Shown piece after piece: positions 63,861 through 64,000 of a stretch of 64,000 bases of DNA. Within the stretch, counting starts at the first letter, position 1, and every line of letters starts with the position of its first letter. This stretch comes from JAGTVG01 sp964543195. Its GTDB lineage: Bacteria; Bacteroidota; Bacteroidia; Cytophagales; Cyclobacteriaceae. The notes beneath the pieces are model-generated. The model was not told the origin of the DNA. It was given only the letters and a program-made list of their open reading frames with translations, and did not search any database. The stretch spans positions 50,418 to 114,417 of the forward strand of contig CAZIXF010000007.1 of the NCBI GenBank assembly GCA_964543195.1, given 5' to 3'. The position numbers and the translations under genes are program-made.

Positions 63861-64000
63861 CATCTTCCATCTTCCATCTTCCGTCTTCCATCTTCCATCT
63901 TCCATCTTCCATCTTCCGTCTTCCGTCTTCCGTCTTCCGTCTTCCGTCTTCCATCTTCCATCTTCCATCTTCCATCTTCCATCTTCCATCTTCCATCTTC
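63861..64000. repeat. Heptamer array (CATCTTC/CGTCTTC), 20 copies to the window edge
   Basis: 140 bases of tandem CATCTTC or CGTCTTC, perfectly periodic at 7 bp and running off the right edge. Minus-strand frames through it (MEDGRWKMEDGR type) are a product of the repeat, not genes. The A/G variation at one position is the only heterogeneity. This kind of array is prone to copy-number change and assembly error. Confidence 0.93.

Noticed and set aside
63771..63996. Minus-strand frames rich in MEDGRWK repeats
   Set aside because: They are translations of the CATCTTC heptamer array in two frames and have no start context or conserved domain.

Overview
The window looks like a scaffold piece of a draft genome (two runs of exactly 100 N) from a free-living, polysaccharide-degrading member of the Bacteroidota. 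The evidence: two secreted enzymes carry type IX secretion (T9SS) C-terminal sorting domains; a perfect Bacteroidota promoter (TTTG, 19 bp, TACATTTG) lies before the trp genes; Shine-Dalgarno sequences are mostly absent; MacB-like permeases stand without an ATPase gene; and there are a TonB-dependent receptor, many lipoproteins and twin-arginine-type signals on Gfo/Idh/MocA and aldo/keto reductases.

Region 1 (1-11.7 kb): the 5' end of a minus-strand exported protein, then one tight plus-strand operon, trpL-trpE-trpG-trpD-trpC-trpF-trpB-trpA-aroF-hisH-hisA-hisF-hisIE plus a citrulline/arginine-type hydrolase. It is preceded by a readable tryptophan attenuator that I consider the best find here: a 21-residue leader peptide with the run Trp-Ser-Trp-Trp-Trp, competing 1:2, 2:3 and 3:4 helices, and an intrinsic terminator just before trpE. 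The promoter -7 box ends only four bases before the leader ATG, so the leader peptide may be translated from a leaderless mRNA. Late histidine genes sit under the same tryptophan control.

Region 2 (11.8-22 kb, minus strand): an iodotyrosine-deiodinase-like flavoprotein, a MurU-like nucleotidyltransferase overlapping a sugar kinase fused to a RapZ C-terminal domain, a second nitroreductase, an NAD-binding epimerase-like protein, a Gfo/Idh/MocA oxidoreductase and a large T9SS subtilase.

Region 3 (22-34 kb): an FmdE-like protein paired with a TonB receptor, a frameshifted alcohol dehydrogenase relic, a sulfatase, an aldo/keto reductase, a secreted LolA-like protein, an FG-GAP/lyase fragment, another Gfo/Idh/MocA enzyme, CsbD, small lipoproteins and an EF-hand pair of which one copy is truncated.

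Region 4 (34-44 kb): a P-loop kinase/phosphotransferase pair, an MFS transporter, one intact and two truncated FtsX/MacB permeases, a CHRD lipoprotein, and a decaying stretch (PIG-L deacetylase with its middle deleted, LytTR fragment).

Region 5 (44-64 kb): heparinase II/III, hydrolase-OsmC fusion, AraC regulator with an AhpD-like partner, DUF302, an ECF sigma/zinc-finger anti-sigma pair, a T9SS glycoside hydrolase split only by a false assembly gap, intradiol dioxygenase-like lipoprotein, sugar-acid dehydratase, di-heme cytochrome c peroxidase, DUF4097 lipoprotein and tRNA-Val. Several intergenic regions hold degenerate tandem repeats with periods of 7, 16, 22 and about 57 bp that no gene explains.
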